Counted from the first letter of the stretch, positions 26,572 to 35,254 are shown. The stretch: 64,000 nucleotides of DNA from Empedobacter tilapiae (GCF_004785645.1 NZ_SRPE01000002.1:186001-250000); one strand, 5' to 3'. Translations and numbers: made by a program. Notes: generated by a model not told the origin, from the sequence alone.

Positions 26572-28440
26572 ATGAAACTAAAAATTACTTTACTCTTTTT
26601 ACTTTTTACATTTTATGTAAATGCACAATCGAAAGATTTAAAATTTGGAAAAATTTCAGAGCAAGAAATTAACTTAATGCAAGTTCCTTTTGAGAAAAAT
26701 GCTGATGCTGTTATTCTTTCAGAAGAAGGAAAAATGGATTTAACTTCGTCTAATTATTATTTGACAGTAAAACGAAGAATCAAAATTCTGACTGATAAAG
26801 GACTTGAGGAAGCAAATATACAACTGAATTATTACAGCAAGAATAGAAATGAATCTATAAGCGGAATCAAGGGAAGTACAATAAATATTGTAAATGGAGT
26901 AGAGCAAATTACACCGATTGATGAGAAAGAGATTTTTGATGTTTCTTTAAATGAATTATATGCTGCAAAACGTTTCACTTTTCCAAACGTAAAAGTTGGT
27001 TCTATTATCGAGTATACTTATATCAAAAGTAGTGAACACAATTTTTCTATTGATGCATGGAATTTTCAACATGATATACCTACGCTTTCGAGCAAGTTTC
27101 GATTAAATAATCAAGCTTATGGTACCTATTCGATTATTACAATTGGTGATGGTTTGAATACAAAGTATAAAGGCAAATCAAGTTCAACGGAGTGGTTATT
27201 ACATAATATCCAAAGTTATAATCAATTAAAATACGTTTATAATCCTGAAGATCAGAGTGAACGTATCAAAATTCAGGCTGCTACTTATCATACAGATGGT
27301 GCAAAGAAAACTACGATGAGCGCGTGGAGAGATTTGATTCAAGATATAAATGCACAATATGATTTGTATCGAAATCCTTCTGCAATCAGAGATGTAGCGC
27401 AAAATATTCCGAATGGAAAAGATGAGGTAGAAACTTTGAAAAATGTGATTGAATATATTGATTCAAATGTAAAATGGAACAGATTTTATGGAATTATTCC
27501 AACGCGTTCAAACAAAACTTTATTGAAAGAAAAGTCTGGTTCTACGGCAGATATGAATCTTTTATTGAATGAAGTTTTAACAGCCAAAGGTTTCGAAACT
27601 TCGATGGTTGTGTTTAGTAGTCGTCATCATGGACAAATTTTGTTTTCTTATCCAATTGTCAATCAATTTAATTCTGTTTTAACAGTTGTGAAATTAAATA
27701 ATGGGGCTTCAAATATTATTCTAGATGCTTCGAAATTAAATAAAGAGCAAATCGAATTTGGACCTTTAGATGTATTTAATTATCACGGAATTGTCATCAA
27801 AAAAGGTGATGCTTCGTTTGTAAAGTTGAATCAAAAATTGTCTTATTATGAATCATCATTAAAGTATGATTTTATGAGTAATGGAAATTTAGTTCTCTAT
27901 CGTAAAGACAAATTCAATGGTTATTTTTATGATAATGATGTAGAAGAAAAAAAAGTTTTGAATAGATATTTGACTGAATCTTTAGATGTGCGTTTGGACG
28001 AAGAAATTAATGATAAAACGGTTTTTGATACCGATTCTTACGTTAAAAACTATAAAGCAAAAACTGTAATTCCGAATGCTCCATTTTATACATTTATTAA
28101 TCCTATGCGCGAATTTCTAAAACAATATACTTTTGACGATACAAATCGTCAACGTAAAATAGAATTTAATTATCCTTATTTGTTTAATATTCAGGTGAAA
28201 TCTAAAATTCCAGAAGGTTATGAAGTGATAATTGATGAAAAATACAAAGCGCATCATAAAACTGAGCTTGGTTTAGAATATTATCAGGAAGCAAAAGTAA
28301 AAGATGGACAATTCACGTTAGCGATTCAATTTTTATTGCCAGAAGGAGTTTATGAAGCAGATAAATACAATGAATTGAAACAATTTTTTGAAAAAATAAA
28401 AACAGAATCATTGAAAGAAATCTTAATGAAAAAGAAATAA
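26572..28440 (+). CDS. DUF3857/transglutaminase-like exported protein, first of tandem pair
   Basis: A 622-residue protein with a signal peptide (residues 1-19, ending VNAQ). Residues 30-250 form the DUF3857 domain, seen in ADAVILSEEGKMDL, KRRIKILTDKGLEEANI and PNVKVGSIIEYTY. Residues 285-390 form a transglutaminase-like region (KNVIEYIDSNVKWNRFYG, KSGSTADMNLLLNEVLTAKGF), where the usual catalytic cysteine position reads Ser or Ala, so peptidase-like activity may be lost. The rest is beta-rich. Such proteins are periplasmic or surface-exposed in Bacteroidota and of unknown role. A paralogue follows directly. Confidence 0.88.
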   Translation: MKLKITLLFLLFTFYVNAQSKDLKFGKISEQEINLMQVPFEKNADAVILSEEGKMDLTSSNYYLTVKRRIKILTDKGLEEANIQLNYYSKNRNESISGIKGSTINIVNGVEQITPIDEKEIFDVSLNELYAAKRFTFPNVKVGSIIEYTYIKSSEHNFSIDAWNFQHDIPTLSSKFRLNNQAYGTYSIITIGDGLNTKYKGKSSSTEWLLHNIQSYNQLKYVYNPEDQSERIKIQAATYHTDGAKKTTMSAWRDLIQDINAQYDLYRNPSAIRDVAQNIPNGKDEVETLKNVIEYIDSNVKWNRFYGIIPTRSNKTLLKEKSGSTADMNLLLNEVLTAKGFETSMVVFSSRHHGQILFSYPIVNQFNSVLTVVKLNNGASNIILDASKLNKEQIEFGPLDVFNYHGIVIKKGDASFVKLNQKLSYYESSLKYDFMSNGNLVLYRKDKFNGYFYDNDVEEKKVLNRYLTESLDVRLDEEINDKTVFDTDSYVKNYKAKTVIPNAPFYTFINPMREFLKQYTFDDTNRQRKIEFNYPYLFNIQVKSKIPEGYEVIIDEKYKAHHKTELGLEYYQEAKVKDGQFTLAIQFLLPEGVYEADKYNELKQFFEKIKTESLKEILMKKK

Positions 28441-28442
28441 AC

Positions 28443-28475
28443 AAAAACCGCGATGAATTTTTTAGCGCGGTTTTT
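28443..28475 (+). terminator. Terminator after first DUF3857 gene
   Basis: Arms AAAAACCGCG and CGCGGTTTTT with a T tract. Part of a 53-base segment (28423-28475) that recurs with one mismatch at the end of the next gene. Confidence 0.9.
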
Positions 28476-28504
28476 AATTGTATATTTATACAATAACACT
28501 TTAT

Positions 28505-30364
28505 ATGAAATTTAAAATTTATTTTATTTTTAGTTTTATCTTACTTCAACTAAATTTAGCTCAATCAACTAAATTTGAGTTTGGAAAAATTTCAGAAGAA
28601 GAATATAGTTACTCAATAGTACCATTTGAACCAGACGCTTCGGCAGTGATTCTTTCTGAATATGGAGAATTACAGATGAAAAATTATGGATATGTGATAA
28701 AACAACATATTCGAAAAAAAATTTTAAAACAAGAAGCTGTAAAAGGAAATATATTAGAATTCACCTATAATCCTAATAATAAATATAATCGTCCAAATAT
28801 TAATAAAGTCCAAGTTTATAATAAAATTAATAATGAAGTAATTATTTCAAAACTTAATAGAAAAGATATTATTGAAGAATCAATAGACGAAAATACTTCA
28901 CGAATTATATATGCCATTCCAAATTTGAAAGTTGGCTCTATTATAGAATACGAAACAGAAAATGTTCGTACTGCAAATTTATATGCTACTCCTTGGAGCT
29001 TTCAGAATGATTACCCAACCTTAAAATCTAAATTAGATATTAGAATGCATACAGATTTTGATTACCGAATTTATTTGATCGGCCAAAAACTAAATGAAAA
29101 ATATGGGAATAGGAAGTCAAATAAATCTTGGGAAATTGAAAATGTTCCAAGTATTAAGAAATTCAATAAAATATATAATATTAGAGATTTTAAAGAGTCT
29201 ATAGGATTTCAATATACAGCGGAGCAAGATTTGCATGGTACTATTTTTTCTTCTCCAACATGGACTTTATTTCGATCTGTTTTTACGAAGAAAATAGAAA
29301 CCAATTTAAGAGGAACGAATTTTAATGAGATTGCTTTAAAGATTCAGAATGGATCTTCGCAATTAGAAACATATAAAAATGTAATAGAATATGTTAGAAA
29401 AAATTATAAAACCGATAATACTAAAACTATTGATAAAATCTCAAATTTTAATTCTGGAATTTTAAGAACTAAAATAGGTTCTAATTTAGAGTTAGTTATT
29501 TTAGTTAATAAACTACTAAAATCAAAAGGAATAGAATCTCACTTAGTGATTAATAGTTTTAGAAGAAGAGGAAGATTAATTATGAATTTTCCTATTGTAT
29601 CAAGAATTTCTAATATTCAAAATATGTCAGTTTTAGATAATCAGATTTATCTTTTTGATGAAAATATTTTAAAAATAGTTGACGATAATTATAAAGAAAA
29701 AATTGTTTTTCCTTATTTAGATTACTATAATCAATTGGTTTTAAAACTCGAATCTAAACAAGATGAGTTCTTTAATATAAATCCACCGATATCAGAAAGT
29801 TATTTGATAAATGAAATTGAGTTTAAACAAGGTGATATTAAAATGAAATCATTAAATAAATTCAAAGGTTATTTTAATAAAGACAATCAAAAGAAATATG
29901 ATTTTCCAATGTTTAATGAATTAGTATATTCATCAGAAGATTTAAATAATCAAGGCGAATATTCTTCTATAAATAAAATATTTGCTTCAAAAGGAAAAAA
30001 TATAGATTATTTTGGGTTTGAATTTCCATTTAACGAAGATTTGAACTTTTTAAATATTGAAAAGGACAGAAAATATCAAGTTGAATTAGATTTCCCATTT
30101 CAAAAAGTTATTCAATTTAAATCTAAAATACCTAATGATTTTACTTTACAACAAGAAGAATTTAATAAAGAAATAAAGGCTTTAGGAAATAAATTACAAT
30201 ACAAACAACACATCGAAATTAATGACAATGAATTTGTTATATCCTATATTTTATTAGTTAATCAATCAATTATAACCAATAAAGACCTAAAAGAATATTC
30301 AGATTTTTTAAATAAAATTATAGAAAGGAATAAAGATACAGTCATTTTAATGAAAAAGAAATAA
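28505..30364 (+). CDS. DUF3857/transglutaminase-like exported protein, second of tandem pair
   Basis: A 619-residue paralogue of the preceding protein. The frame opens at a TTG (28478), but the ATG at 28505 is chosen because it gives a signal peptide MKFKIYFIFSFILLQLNLAQ aligned with that of its neighbour. The matching order continues: FEFGKISEEEY, PFEPDASAVILSEYGELQM, PNLKVGSIIEYE, then the transglutaminase-like segment (NVIEYVRKNYK, KIGSNLELVILVNKLLKSKGIES), again without an obvious catalytic cysteine. Overall similarity is moderate, so the duplication is old, although the last codons and terminator are almost identical. Function unknown. Confidence 0.86.
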   Translation: MKFKIYFIFSFILLQLNLAQSTKFEFGKISEEEYSYSIVPFEPDASAVILSEYGELQMKNYGYVIKQHIRKKILKQEAVKGNILEFTYNPNNKYNRPNINKVQVYNKINNEVIISKLNRKDIIEESIDENTSRIIYAIPNLKVGSIIEYETENVRTANLYATPWSFQNDYPTLKSKLDIRMHTDFDYRIYLIGQKLNEKYGNRKSNKSWEIENVPSIKKFNKIYNIRDFKESIGFQYTAEQDLHGTIFSSPTWTLFRSVFTKKIETNLRGTNFNEIALKIQNGSSQLETYKNVIEYVRKNYKTDNTKTIDKISNFNSGILRTKIGSNLELVILVNKLLKSKGIESHLVINSFRRRGRLIMNFPIVSRISNIQNMSVLDNQIYLFDENILKIVDDNYKEKIVFPYLDYYNQLVLKLESKQDEFFNINPPISESYLINEIEFKQGDIKMKSLNKFKGYFNKDNQKKYDFPMFNELVYSSEDLNNQGEYSSINKIFASKGKNIDYFGFEFPFNEDLNFLNIEKDRKYQVELDFPFQKVIQFKSKIPNDFTLQQEEFNKEIKALGNKLQYKQHIEINDNEFVISYILLVNQSIITNKDLKEYSDFLNKIIERNKDTVILMKKK

Positions 30365-30366
30365 AC

Positions 30367-30400
30367 AAAAACCGCGCTGAATTTTTTAGCGCGGTTTTTC
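30367..30400. terminator. Terminator after second DUF3857 gene
   Basis: Arms AAAAACCGCGC and GCGCGGTTTTT. A perfect stem, where the copy at 28443 has one mismatch. A and T tracts on both sides let it also serve the convergent gene ending at 30406. Confidence 0.92.
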
Positions 30401-30405
30401 TTTTA

Positions 30406-31389
30406 TTATTCAATCACCATCAAATTACAACCTCGTACATCCGAATGATCGAAACGTCCTAAGATTTCAAATTGATTATGAGTTATTTTTTTACCTAAAT
30501 CATCAGTTGCAATAAAACTAATCGAATTGTAGTTTGCCAAATCAATCACATTTACGCCGCCTGTTTTTCCGTCTTCAACATATTGGAGAGGATCTTCGGT
30601 TTCTCTGATTAAAATTCGCATCCAATTTGGAGATTTAAACGTTAAATCTCCTCGAGAATAACCTTGCGAAAGCAATTCTGTCATTCCATATTCCGAATGA
30701 ATTTCATTTGTCCCGAAACCATTTTTCAAAATTGAATGTAATTCTTCGCGCGTAATTTCTTTCTTGCGACCTTTCATTCCTCCAGTTTCCATCACAATTG
30801 TGTGCTGCAAATTCATTTTATAATTTTCGACAAAATCTAACAAAGCAAACGAAACTCCAATTAAAATAGCTTTTTTACCCGTTTTTTCATGCGCGATAAG
30901 ATTTTCGTACAATTCATCGTGATTATACAAATAGAAACCACTTTTATCGCTGCCAGATTTCTCAATCCAATACTCCACCATATCAATCAGAGACGAACCT
31001 GTACGCTCCAAATATGAAGGCAAAAGTGCAAAAATAGTGTAATCGGAAAGAGGTCCGTAAAATTGCTCAAAACATTTTTCTAAACTGTAATGATACAATG
31101 CCAAATCCGTTACTAAATGTTTACTTGTTGCCATTCCAGTTGTTCCAGAACTTGTAAAAATCTTTTCCACTTCACGATTTCCTGAAATCAATTCAAATTT
31201 TTTAAAAAACTGAATCGGTAAAAAAGGAATTTTGTTGGTGTGTTTTACAGTAGAATAATCAACGTTCAAGAAATTTAAGAAGTTTTTGTACACTTCATTT
31301 TCTTGCGCTTGATAACGGAAAACTTCCAATGCAACGTTTTGGAAATCTTCTTCGGATTGAATAGAAAAAATTAGCTTTGAATCAAACAT
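30406..31389 (-). CDS. LuxE-like acyl-protein synthetase/acyltransferase
   Basis: A 327-residue protein related to the LuxE acyl-protein synthetase and to AMP-forming ligases. Residues 75-95 carry the ATP-loop-like IFTSSGTTGMATS; later segments VMETGGMKGRKKE, IHSEYGMTELLSQGY and the C-terminal FEILGRFDHSDVRGCNLM follow the adenylate-forming fold, with the usual aspartate in IATDDLGKK. LuxE activates fatty acids for the bioluminescence reductase, but stand-alone Bacteroidota members have no luciferase partner, as here. The acyl substrate and acceptor are unknown. No Lux or O-antigen genes lie nearby. Confidence 0.85.
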   Translation of the reverse strand: MFDSKLIFSIQSEEDFQNVALEVFRYQAQENEVYKNFLNFLNVDYSTVKHTNKIPFLPIQFFKKFELISGNREVEKIFTSSGTTGMATSKHLVTDLALYHYSLEKCFEQFYGPLSDYTIFALLPSYLERTGSSLIDMVEYWIEKSGSDKSGFYLYNHDELYENLIAHEKTGKKAILIGVSFALLDFVENYKMNLQHTIVMETGGMKGRKKEITREELHSILKNGFGTNEIHSEYGMTELLSQGYSRGDLTFKSPNWMRILIRETEDPLQYVEDGKTGGVNVIDLANYNSISFIATDDLGKKITHNQFEILGRFDHSDVRGCNLMVIE

Positions 31390-31428
31390 TTTGCAAAATT
31401 ACAAAATAGAGTAGAAGTGTGCGAAAAA

Positions 31429-31543
31429 TTAATTATTCTTTTGATTTTTATAAATTAAATAGACTATTGAAATAGCCATTCCGAAATAAGAACCATAATA
31501 GGCACCTGAGTGCATAAACATAGCATTAATATAATTTTTAATA
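31429..31543 (-). pseudogene. Out-of-frame tail of the upstream membrane protein gene
   Basis: Minus-strand frame shifted relative to the 31544 gene. It reads KMCLLKLQIDIINIKNYINA, then MFMHSGAYYGSYFGMAISIV and YLIYKNQKNN, ending at 31429. The part after MFMHS is a good membrane helix resembling helix 2 of the upstream product (GTYWLGFYFGLIYSVIFLF). It looks like a lost fourth helix, cut off by a frameshift. Confidence 0.5.
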
Positions 31544-31957
31544 TTAATAATATCTATTTGCAACTTTAAAAGACACATTTTCTAGATCAAAAAATAGGAT
31601 TGCAATAAAATACCCTAAAAGACTTCCAATTAAAGCAAAAGAGAAATTTATAACTATTGAATTAAAGATATATTTTAAATTATTAGATGTTTTTAAAAAT
31701 AAAAATATTACGGAATATATTAAACCAAAATAAAAACCTAACCAATAAGTACCTAAAAATCCAACAATAGCTGCGTTTATTCTCGGATTAGTAATATTCC
31801 ATTCTGAAGTTCCAAATTGAAAGAAAAAATATTTTTCAAATAATTCATTAGAGATTGAAAAAGATATTTGATTATGACAAATTCCAAAAAGAATAGCAAT
31901 TAATGTAGAGAAAATAATAATTAGAATAATTGATAAAATTTTAGAAATTATATTCAT
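31544..31957 (-). CDS. Small membrane protein, probably frameshifted near its 3' end
   Basis: A 137-residue protein with three hydrophobic helices, at about residues 7-28, 66-92 and 98-126, ending in the polar tail ENVSFKVANRYY. A further helix with the right spacing and composition continues in another frame to 31429, so the natural gene was probably about 176 codons long with four helices. The likely shift lies in the AT-rich tract around 31525-31560. No family was recognised. It stands alone between the LuxE-like and Na/Pi genes, on the same strand. Confidence 0.62.
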   Translation of the reverse strand: MNIISKILSIILIIIFSTLIAILFGICHNQISFSISNELFEKYFFFQFGTSEWNITNPRINAAIVGFLGTYWLGFYFGLIYSVIFLFLKTSNNLKYIFNSIVINFSFALIGSLLGYFIAILFFDLENVSFKVANRYY

Positions 31958-31988
31958 ATTTAGATAATTTCTTTAAACTTACAAAAAT

Positions 31989-33635
31989 CTACTGATTTTT
32001 CAGCTTAACAATTGTTGCATTAGCTTTGTAAAGATGATCACCAAGAATTTCATAATTCTGAATTAAATCTTTGTAGAAAAGCGCACTTGTAGTCAAAAGT
32101 TTCTCTTTTTCGATCGTTTTCATCAAATTGGCTTCGGCTTCTTTGTAAATTGTATTAATTGTTTTTTCGATAAACTCTGCTTGTTTGATAGAAACTTCTT
32201 CTTGCGTTTCGTTCAAGTTTTGATTTAAAATTCGCGTTGTTTGATCTAAATTATTTTGAAATTCGACCAAATACGTTCTCATTTTTGGTGTAAAATAACT
32301 ATTTGTCATTCTACGACGACGATGAATAGAAGAAATTTTAATCGCAATATCGCCCACACTTTCCAGATGATGACAAAGGGTAATTAGCTGATGAATAGCA
32401 ATTGTATTTTCGTTTGGTAAATCTAAATCAGCAATTTCATTCAAAAATTCATTGACTTCTCGTTCCAATTGATCACCTTCTTTTTCGAGTTCTAAAATTC
32501 GTTCACGAAAAACCAAAATCTTTTCTTCATCACTTTCAGTAATCATTCGTCCAAGCGTATAAATTGTCTGTTTCGTTGTAGAAGCTAGTTTTAGAAGTTT
32601 TTTATTTGCTTCATTTTTATATAGGTCAGAATTTGTTCCGAAAGGAATAGCATAAAATTCTAATTTATTATCTGTAGTTTTTACAGAAAAATATTTTTTC
32701 TGACAGTAAAAAGCTAGTTTATTTATAAAAGGAGTAAATAAAATTACACCAACCAAATTGCTAATGGTATCAAAAGTAATTAGTTGAACAGCGATATTCG
32801 ATGAAATTGTTGTTCCAATAAATTTTAAAACAAAATTTGCAATCAACATAAAAATTAATGCAATTACAATATTGAAAAATGTATGAAATGCAGCAACAAC
32901 TTTTGTGTATTTATCACCAATTGCCGCAACTAAATGGGCTGTAAAAGTAGTTCCGATATTTGCTCCTAAAACAATCATTGCAGCTAATTCGATAGGTAAA
33001 CCTTTGCTCGCTAATAAAATTGAAATAGTAATTGATGCTGACGAAAAGTGGACTAAAACTGTTAATAATATTCCAAACAGAATAAATAATAAATTTGTTA
33101 AAAAGCCATAATGTGACAAATGCTGAAAAAATTCTTGTAACTTTTGATGACTTTCGATAGAAGGCAAAAAAGTTTTCAGGAAATAAAGCGAAAGAAAAAG
33201 TAACGAAAGTGAAAATAAAATTCCACCTACTTTTCTTTGGTTACGTTTTTTCGATAAATAGAATGGAAAAGCAACTAATATGAGAGGTAGTGCAATTTGA
33301 ACCAAATCAAATTTCATTCCGAAATAGACTAACCATAATGTAAGCGTAGTTCCGATATTTGCACCTAATATTAAACCAAATGCTTTTCTCAAATTAATCA
33401 ATCCCGCATTTACAAAGCCTAATATAAACACACTCGCAGCCGATGAAGATTGTATAGCTGTTGTAAAAAGAGTACCTGTAACAATTGTTGAGAAATTGTT
33501 TTTAGTTAGTTTATTTAAAGTGCGTTTAAAATTCGATCCAGATAATGCTTGTAAATTTTCGCTTAATAGTTTAATCGCAAAAATAAACAAAGCAATTGCT
33601 CCGAAAAGTTGCAAAATTTGTATGATCAGATGCAT
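31989..33635 (-). CDS. Na/Pi cotransporter family protein with PhoU-like tail
   Basis: A 548-residue inner-membrane protein. The N-terminal 310 residues hold two inverted repeats of the type II Na/phosphate cotransporter, each with the QSSSA-like or SSASIT re-entrant loop (62-66 and 199-204) followed by GANIGTT (91-97 and 225-231). The C-terminal 200 residues form a PhoU-like helical domain (LEKEGDQLEREVNEFLNEI, HHLESVGDIAIKI). Such fusions import phosphate with sodium; the tail probably responds to phosphate status. It is flanked by the small membrane gene and, upstream, by the tRNA leader. Confidence 0.94.
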   Translation of the reverse strand: MHLIIQILQLFGAIALFIFAIKLLSENLQALSGSNFKRTLNKLTKNNFSTIVTGTLFTTAIQSSSAASVFILGFVNAGLINLRKAFGLILGANIGTTLTLWLVYFGMKFDLVQIALPLILVAFPFYLSKKRNQRKVGGILFSLSLLFLSLYFLKTFLPSIESHQKLQEFFQHLSHYGFLTNLLFILFGILLTVLVHFSSASITISILLASKGLPIELAAMIVLGANIGTTFTAHLVAAIGDKYTKVVAAFHTFFNIVIALIFMLIANFVLKFIGTTISSNIAVQLITFDTISNLVGVILFTPFINKLAFYCQKKYFSVKTTDNKLEFYAIPFGTNSDLYKNEANKKLLKLASTTKQTIYTLGRMITESDEEKILVFRERILELEKEGDQLEREVNEFLNEIADLDLPNENTIAIHQLITLCHHLESVGDIAIKISSIHRRRRMTNSYFTPKMRTYLVEFQNNLDQTTRILNQNLNETQEEVSIKQAEFIEKTINTIYKEAEANLMKTIEKEKLLTTSALFYKDLIQNYEILGDHLYKANATIVKLKNQ

Positions 33636-33800
33636 TAATGATTAATTGACTACAAAAATAGGTACTCTAATGTAAATAGAATATTATCTTTTTTACTTTT
33701 ATTGAAAAAAAAGTTTAATTTTTTTTCAATTCTAAAATTCTGATTTTCAAAATTGAAGTGGTTTTTTAAGAAAAACTTCAACTTTTTTTTGAAAAAACAT
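33636..33800. other. AT-rich spacer with two A/T hairpins
   Basis: No gene seen. The stretch holds an inverted repeat ATTGAAAAAAAA/TTTTTTTTCAAT (33701-33734) and a weaker pair TTGAAGT/ACTTCAA (33752-33780). They lie between the Na/Pi gene start and the tRNA promoter. The pure A/T arms make a regulatory RNA role doubtful. Confidence 0.4.
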
Positions 33801-33831
33801 TTGCGAGATTCGAAAAACTGCCCTAATATTG
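33801..33831 (+). promoter_or_regulatory. Promoter for the tRNA-Thr/Tyr cluster
   Basis: TTG at 33801-33803, a 20-base spacer and TAATATTG at 33824-33831, a close match to the flavobacterial TTG-N19-21-TAnnTTTG promoter. About 80 bases of leader precede the first tRNA. Bases around the -33 box (TTTGCGAGATTCGAAAAA) resemble those of the tRNA-Ser promoter. Confidence 0.75.
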
Positions 33832-33913
33832 CACCACGAAAAAGGAACAACACTTCTTTCGAGAAATGAATTTCTTGTTTTCAATTTGAAATATTTCAAA
33901 TAACAATATTTTT

Positions 33914-33987
33914 GCCGATGTAGCTCAGCTGGCTAGAGCAGCTGATTTGTAATCAGCAGGTCGTGGGTTCGAGTCCCTCCATCGGCT
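33914..33987 (+). tRNA. tRNA-Thr (anticodon TGT), copy 1
   Basis: Acceptor GCCGATG pairs with CATCGGC, discriminator T. Anticodon stem GCTGA/TCAGC encloses the loop TTTGTAA, giving anticodon TGT. TGGTTCGAGTC-type T arm is present (GGGTTCGAGTCCC). CCA is not encoded. Confidence 0.97.
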
Positions 33988-34004
33988 CAGTAAAAATATA
34001 GGTT

Positions 34005-34086
34005 GGGGAGATACTCAAGCGGCCAACGAGGACGGACTGTAAATCCGTTGGTTTCACCTTCGCAGGTTCGAATCCTGCTCTCCCCA
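34005..34086 (+). tRNA. tRNA-Tyr (anticodon GTA), copy 1
   Basis: Class II tRNA of 82 bases with long variable arm. Acceptor GGGGAGA/TCTCCCC, discriminator A; anticodon loop CTGTAAA gives GTA. T arm GCAGGTTCGAATCCTGC is intact. Confidence 0.97.
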
Positions 34087-34092
34087 CAAATT

Positions 34093-34166
34093 GCCGATGT
34101 AGCTCAGCTGGCTAGAGCAGCTGATTTGTAATCAGCAGGTCGTGGGTTCGAGTCCCTCTATCGGCT
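34093..34166 (+). tRNA. tRNA-Thr (anticodon TGT), copy 2
   Basis: Same as copy 1 except for one base in the acceptor (TATCGGC, giving a G-U pair). It follows tRNA-Tyr by six bases. Confidence 0.97.
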
Positions 34167-34210
34167 CTTAAAAAGTTTATATTTTACTTTTAAAACAAAA
34201 ATAAAAAATC

Positions 34211-34284
34211 GCCGATGTAGCTCAGCTGGCTAGAGCAGCTGATTTGTAATCAGCAGGTCGTGGGTTCGAGTCCCTCTATCGGCT
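34211..34284 (+). tRNA. tRNA-Thr (anticodon TGT), copy 3
   Basis: Identical to copy 2 over its whole length, including the acceptor G-U pair. Spacer of 44 bases from copy 2. Confidence 0.97.
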
Positions 34285-34316
34285 CTTCTTTTTTGAAGAA
34301 TACTTTATTATTAGGC

Positions 34317-34398
34317 GGGGAGATACTCAAGCGGCCAACGAGGACGGACTGTAAATCCGTTGGTTTCACCTTCGCAGGTTCGAATCCTGCTCTCCCCA
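34317..34398 (+). tRNA. tRNA-Tyr (anticodon GTA), copy 2
   Basis: Identical to tRNA-Tyr copy 1. Together with the preceding Thr gene it looks like a second Thr-Tyr unit made by duplication. Confidence 0.97.
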
Positions 34399-34424
34399 CA
34401 ATCCATTTTAAATATATGGAAATG

Positions 34425-34453
34425 AATCATCAAGTCTTTTGATGATTTTTTTA
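34425..34453 (+). terminator. Terminator of the tRNA cluster
   Basis: Arms AATCATCAA and TTGATGATT followed by T residues, 27 bases after the last tRNA. Confidence 0.82.
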
Positions 34454-34470
34454 TTAATGTGTGCATCATA

Positions 34471-34497
34471 AAAAAAGCCCTTTTTAAAGGACTTTTT
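34471..34497 (-). terminator. Terminator of mtnN, overlapping its stop codon
   Basis: On the minus strand the stem AAGTCCTTT/AAAGGGCTT (one G-U pair) is followed by seven T. The left arm starts at the mtnN stop. Confidence 0.8.
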
Positions 34498-35254
34498 ACT
34501 TGATGATATTTTTAATAATCTCTATTGAATATACATTCGAAATTTTTTCTATAAAACTATTAAAATCTAATGTAGAATGATCATCAGCATCATCGGATAT
34601 TGTTCTAATAATTATAAAAGGAATTTCAAATTCGTAGCAAACTTGTGCTACAGCAGCGCCTTCCATTTCGACGCAAAGAATTTCGGGTAAGTTCTGTTGT
34701 AATTTTTCTTTTTGAGCATTTGTCGAGAAAAATAAATCTCCAGAACCAATTAGTCCAACATGAAGTTGAGGTTGATGAATATTAAATTTATCCAAATCTT
34801 TTTCGGAAATAACATTGTGCAAATGTTGCTCTTCTAAGATTTCTAAAATTGCTGTTGTCGCAACTTCTAATTGAGATGAATCAGCCTCAAAATAAGCTTT
34901 TCCTAACATTGGGATTTCGTAAGCGGGAAAAAGAGGTTGAGCATTCATATCGTGTTGAATTAAACTTTGCCCTAATACAATATCTCCAATTTTTACATCA
35001 GTATGAATTCCACCTGCAACACCTGTAAAAATCAACTTAGAAATCTTAAATTCAAGAATTAATGTTGTAACCGTAGCCGAGGCAGCAACTTTACCAACAC
35101 GAGAATAAACGACCACAACTTTTTGATTGTTTAATTCTCCTGTAAAATAACTTCTTCGACCAATTTTATGTTCTTTTTTGTTTGCTAATAAATTGACTAC
35201 ACCGTTTATTTCTTGCGGTATAGCACCCATTATTCCTATTATTCTTTCGCTCAT
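34496..35254 (-). CDS. mtnN: 5'-methylthioadenosine/S-adenosylhomocysteine nucleosidase
   Basis: A 252-residue enzyme that cleaves adenine from methylthioadenosine and S-adenosylhomocysteine, clearing inhibitors of SAM-dependent methylation. Family features: IGIMGAIPQEI at the start, TGVAGGIHTDVKIGDIVLG, the catalytic region ILCVEMEGAAVAQVCYEF with the Met-Glu pair, and IIRTISDDAD with the catalytic aspartate. Length is slightly above average owing to an insertion around residues 130-150. It is monocistronic by its terminator. Confidence 0.94.
   Translation of the reverse strand: MSERIIGIMGAIPQEINGVVNLLANKKEHKIGRRSYFTGELNNQKVVVVYSRVGKVAASATVTTLILEFKISKLIFTGVAGGIHTDVKIGDIVLGQSLIQHDMNAQPLFPAYEIPMLGKAYFEADSSQLEVATTAILEILEEQHLHNVISEKDLDKFNIHQPQLHVGLIGSGDLFFSTNAQKEKLQQNLPEILCVEMEGAAVAQVCYEFEIPFIIIRTISDDADDHSTLDFNSFIEKISNVYSIEIIKNIIK

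Noticed and set aside
28478-28504. TTG start giving nine extra residues on the second DUF3857 protein
   Set aside because: The ATG at 28505 begins a proper signal peptide that aligns with the paralogue's.
33650-33853. 67-residue minus-strand ORF rich in Phe, Lys and Leu
   Set aside because: Low-complexity translation of poly-A/T hairpins; it also covers the tRNA promoter. No coding pattern.
34260-34442. 60-residue plus-strand ORF
   Set aside because: It runs through tRNA-Thr copy 3 and tRNA-Tyr copy 2, so it cannot be a protein gene.
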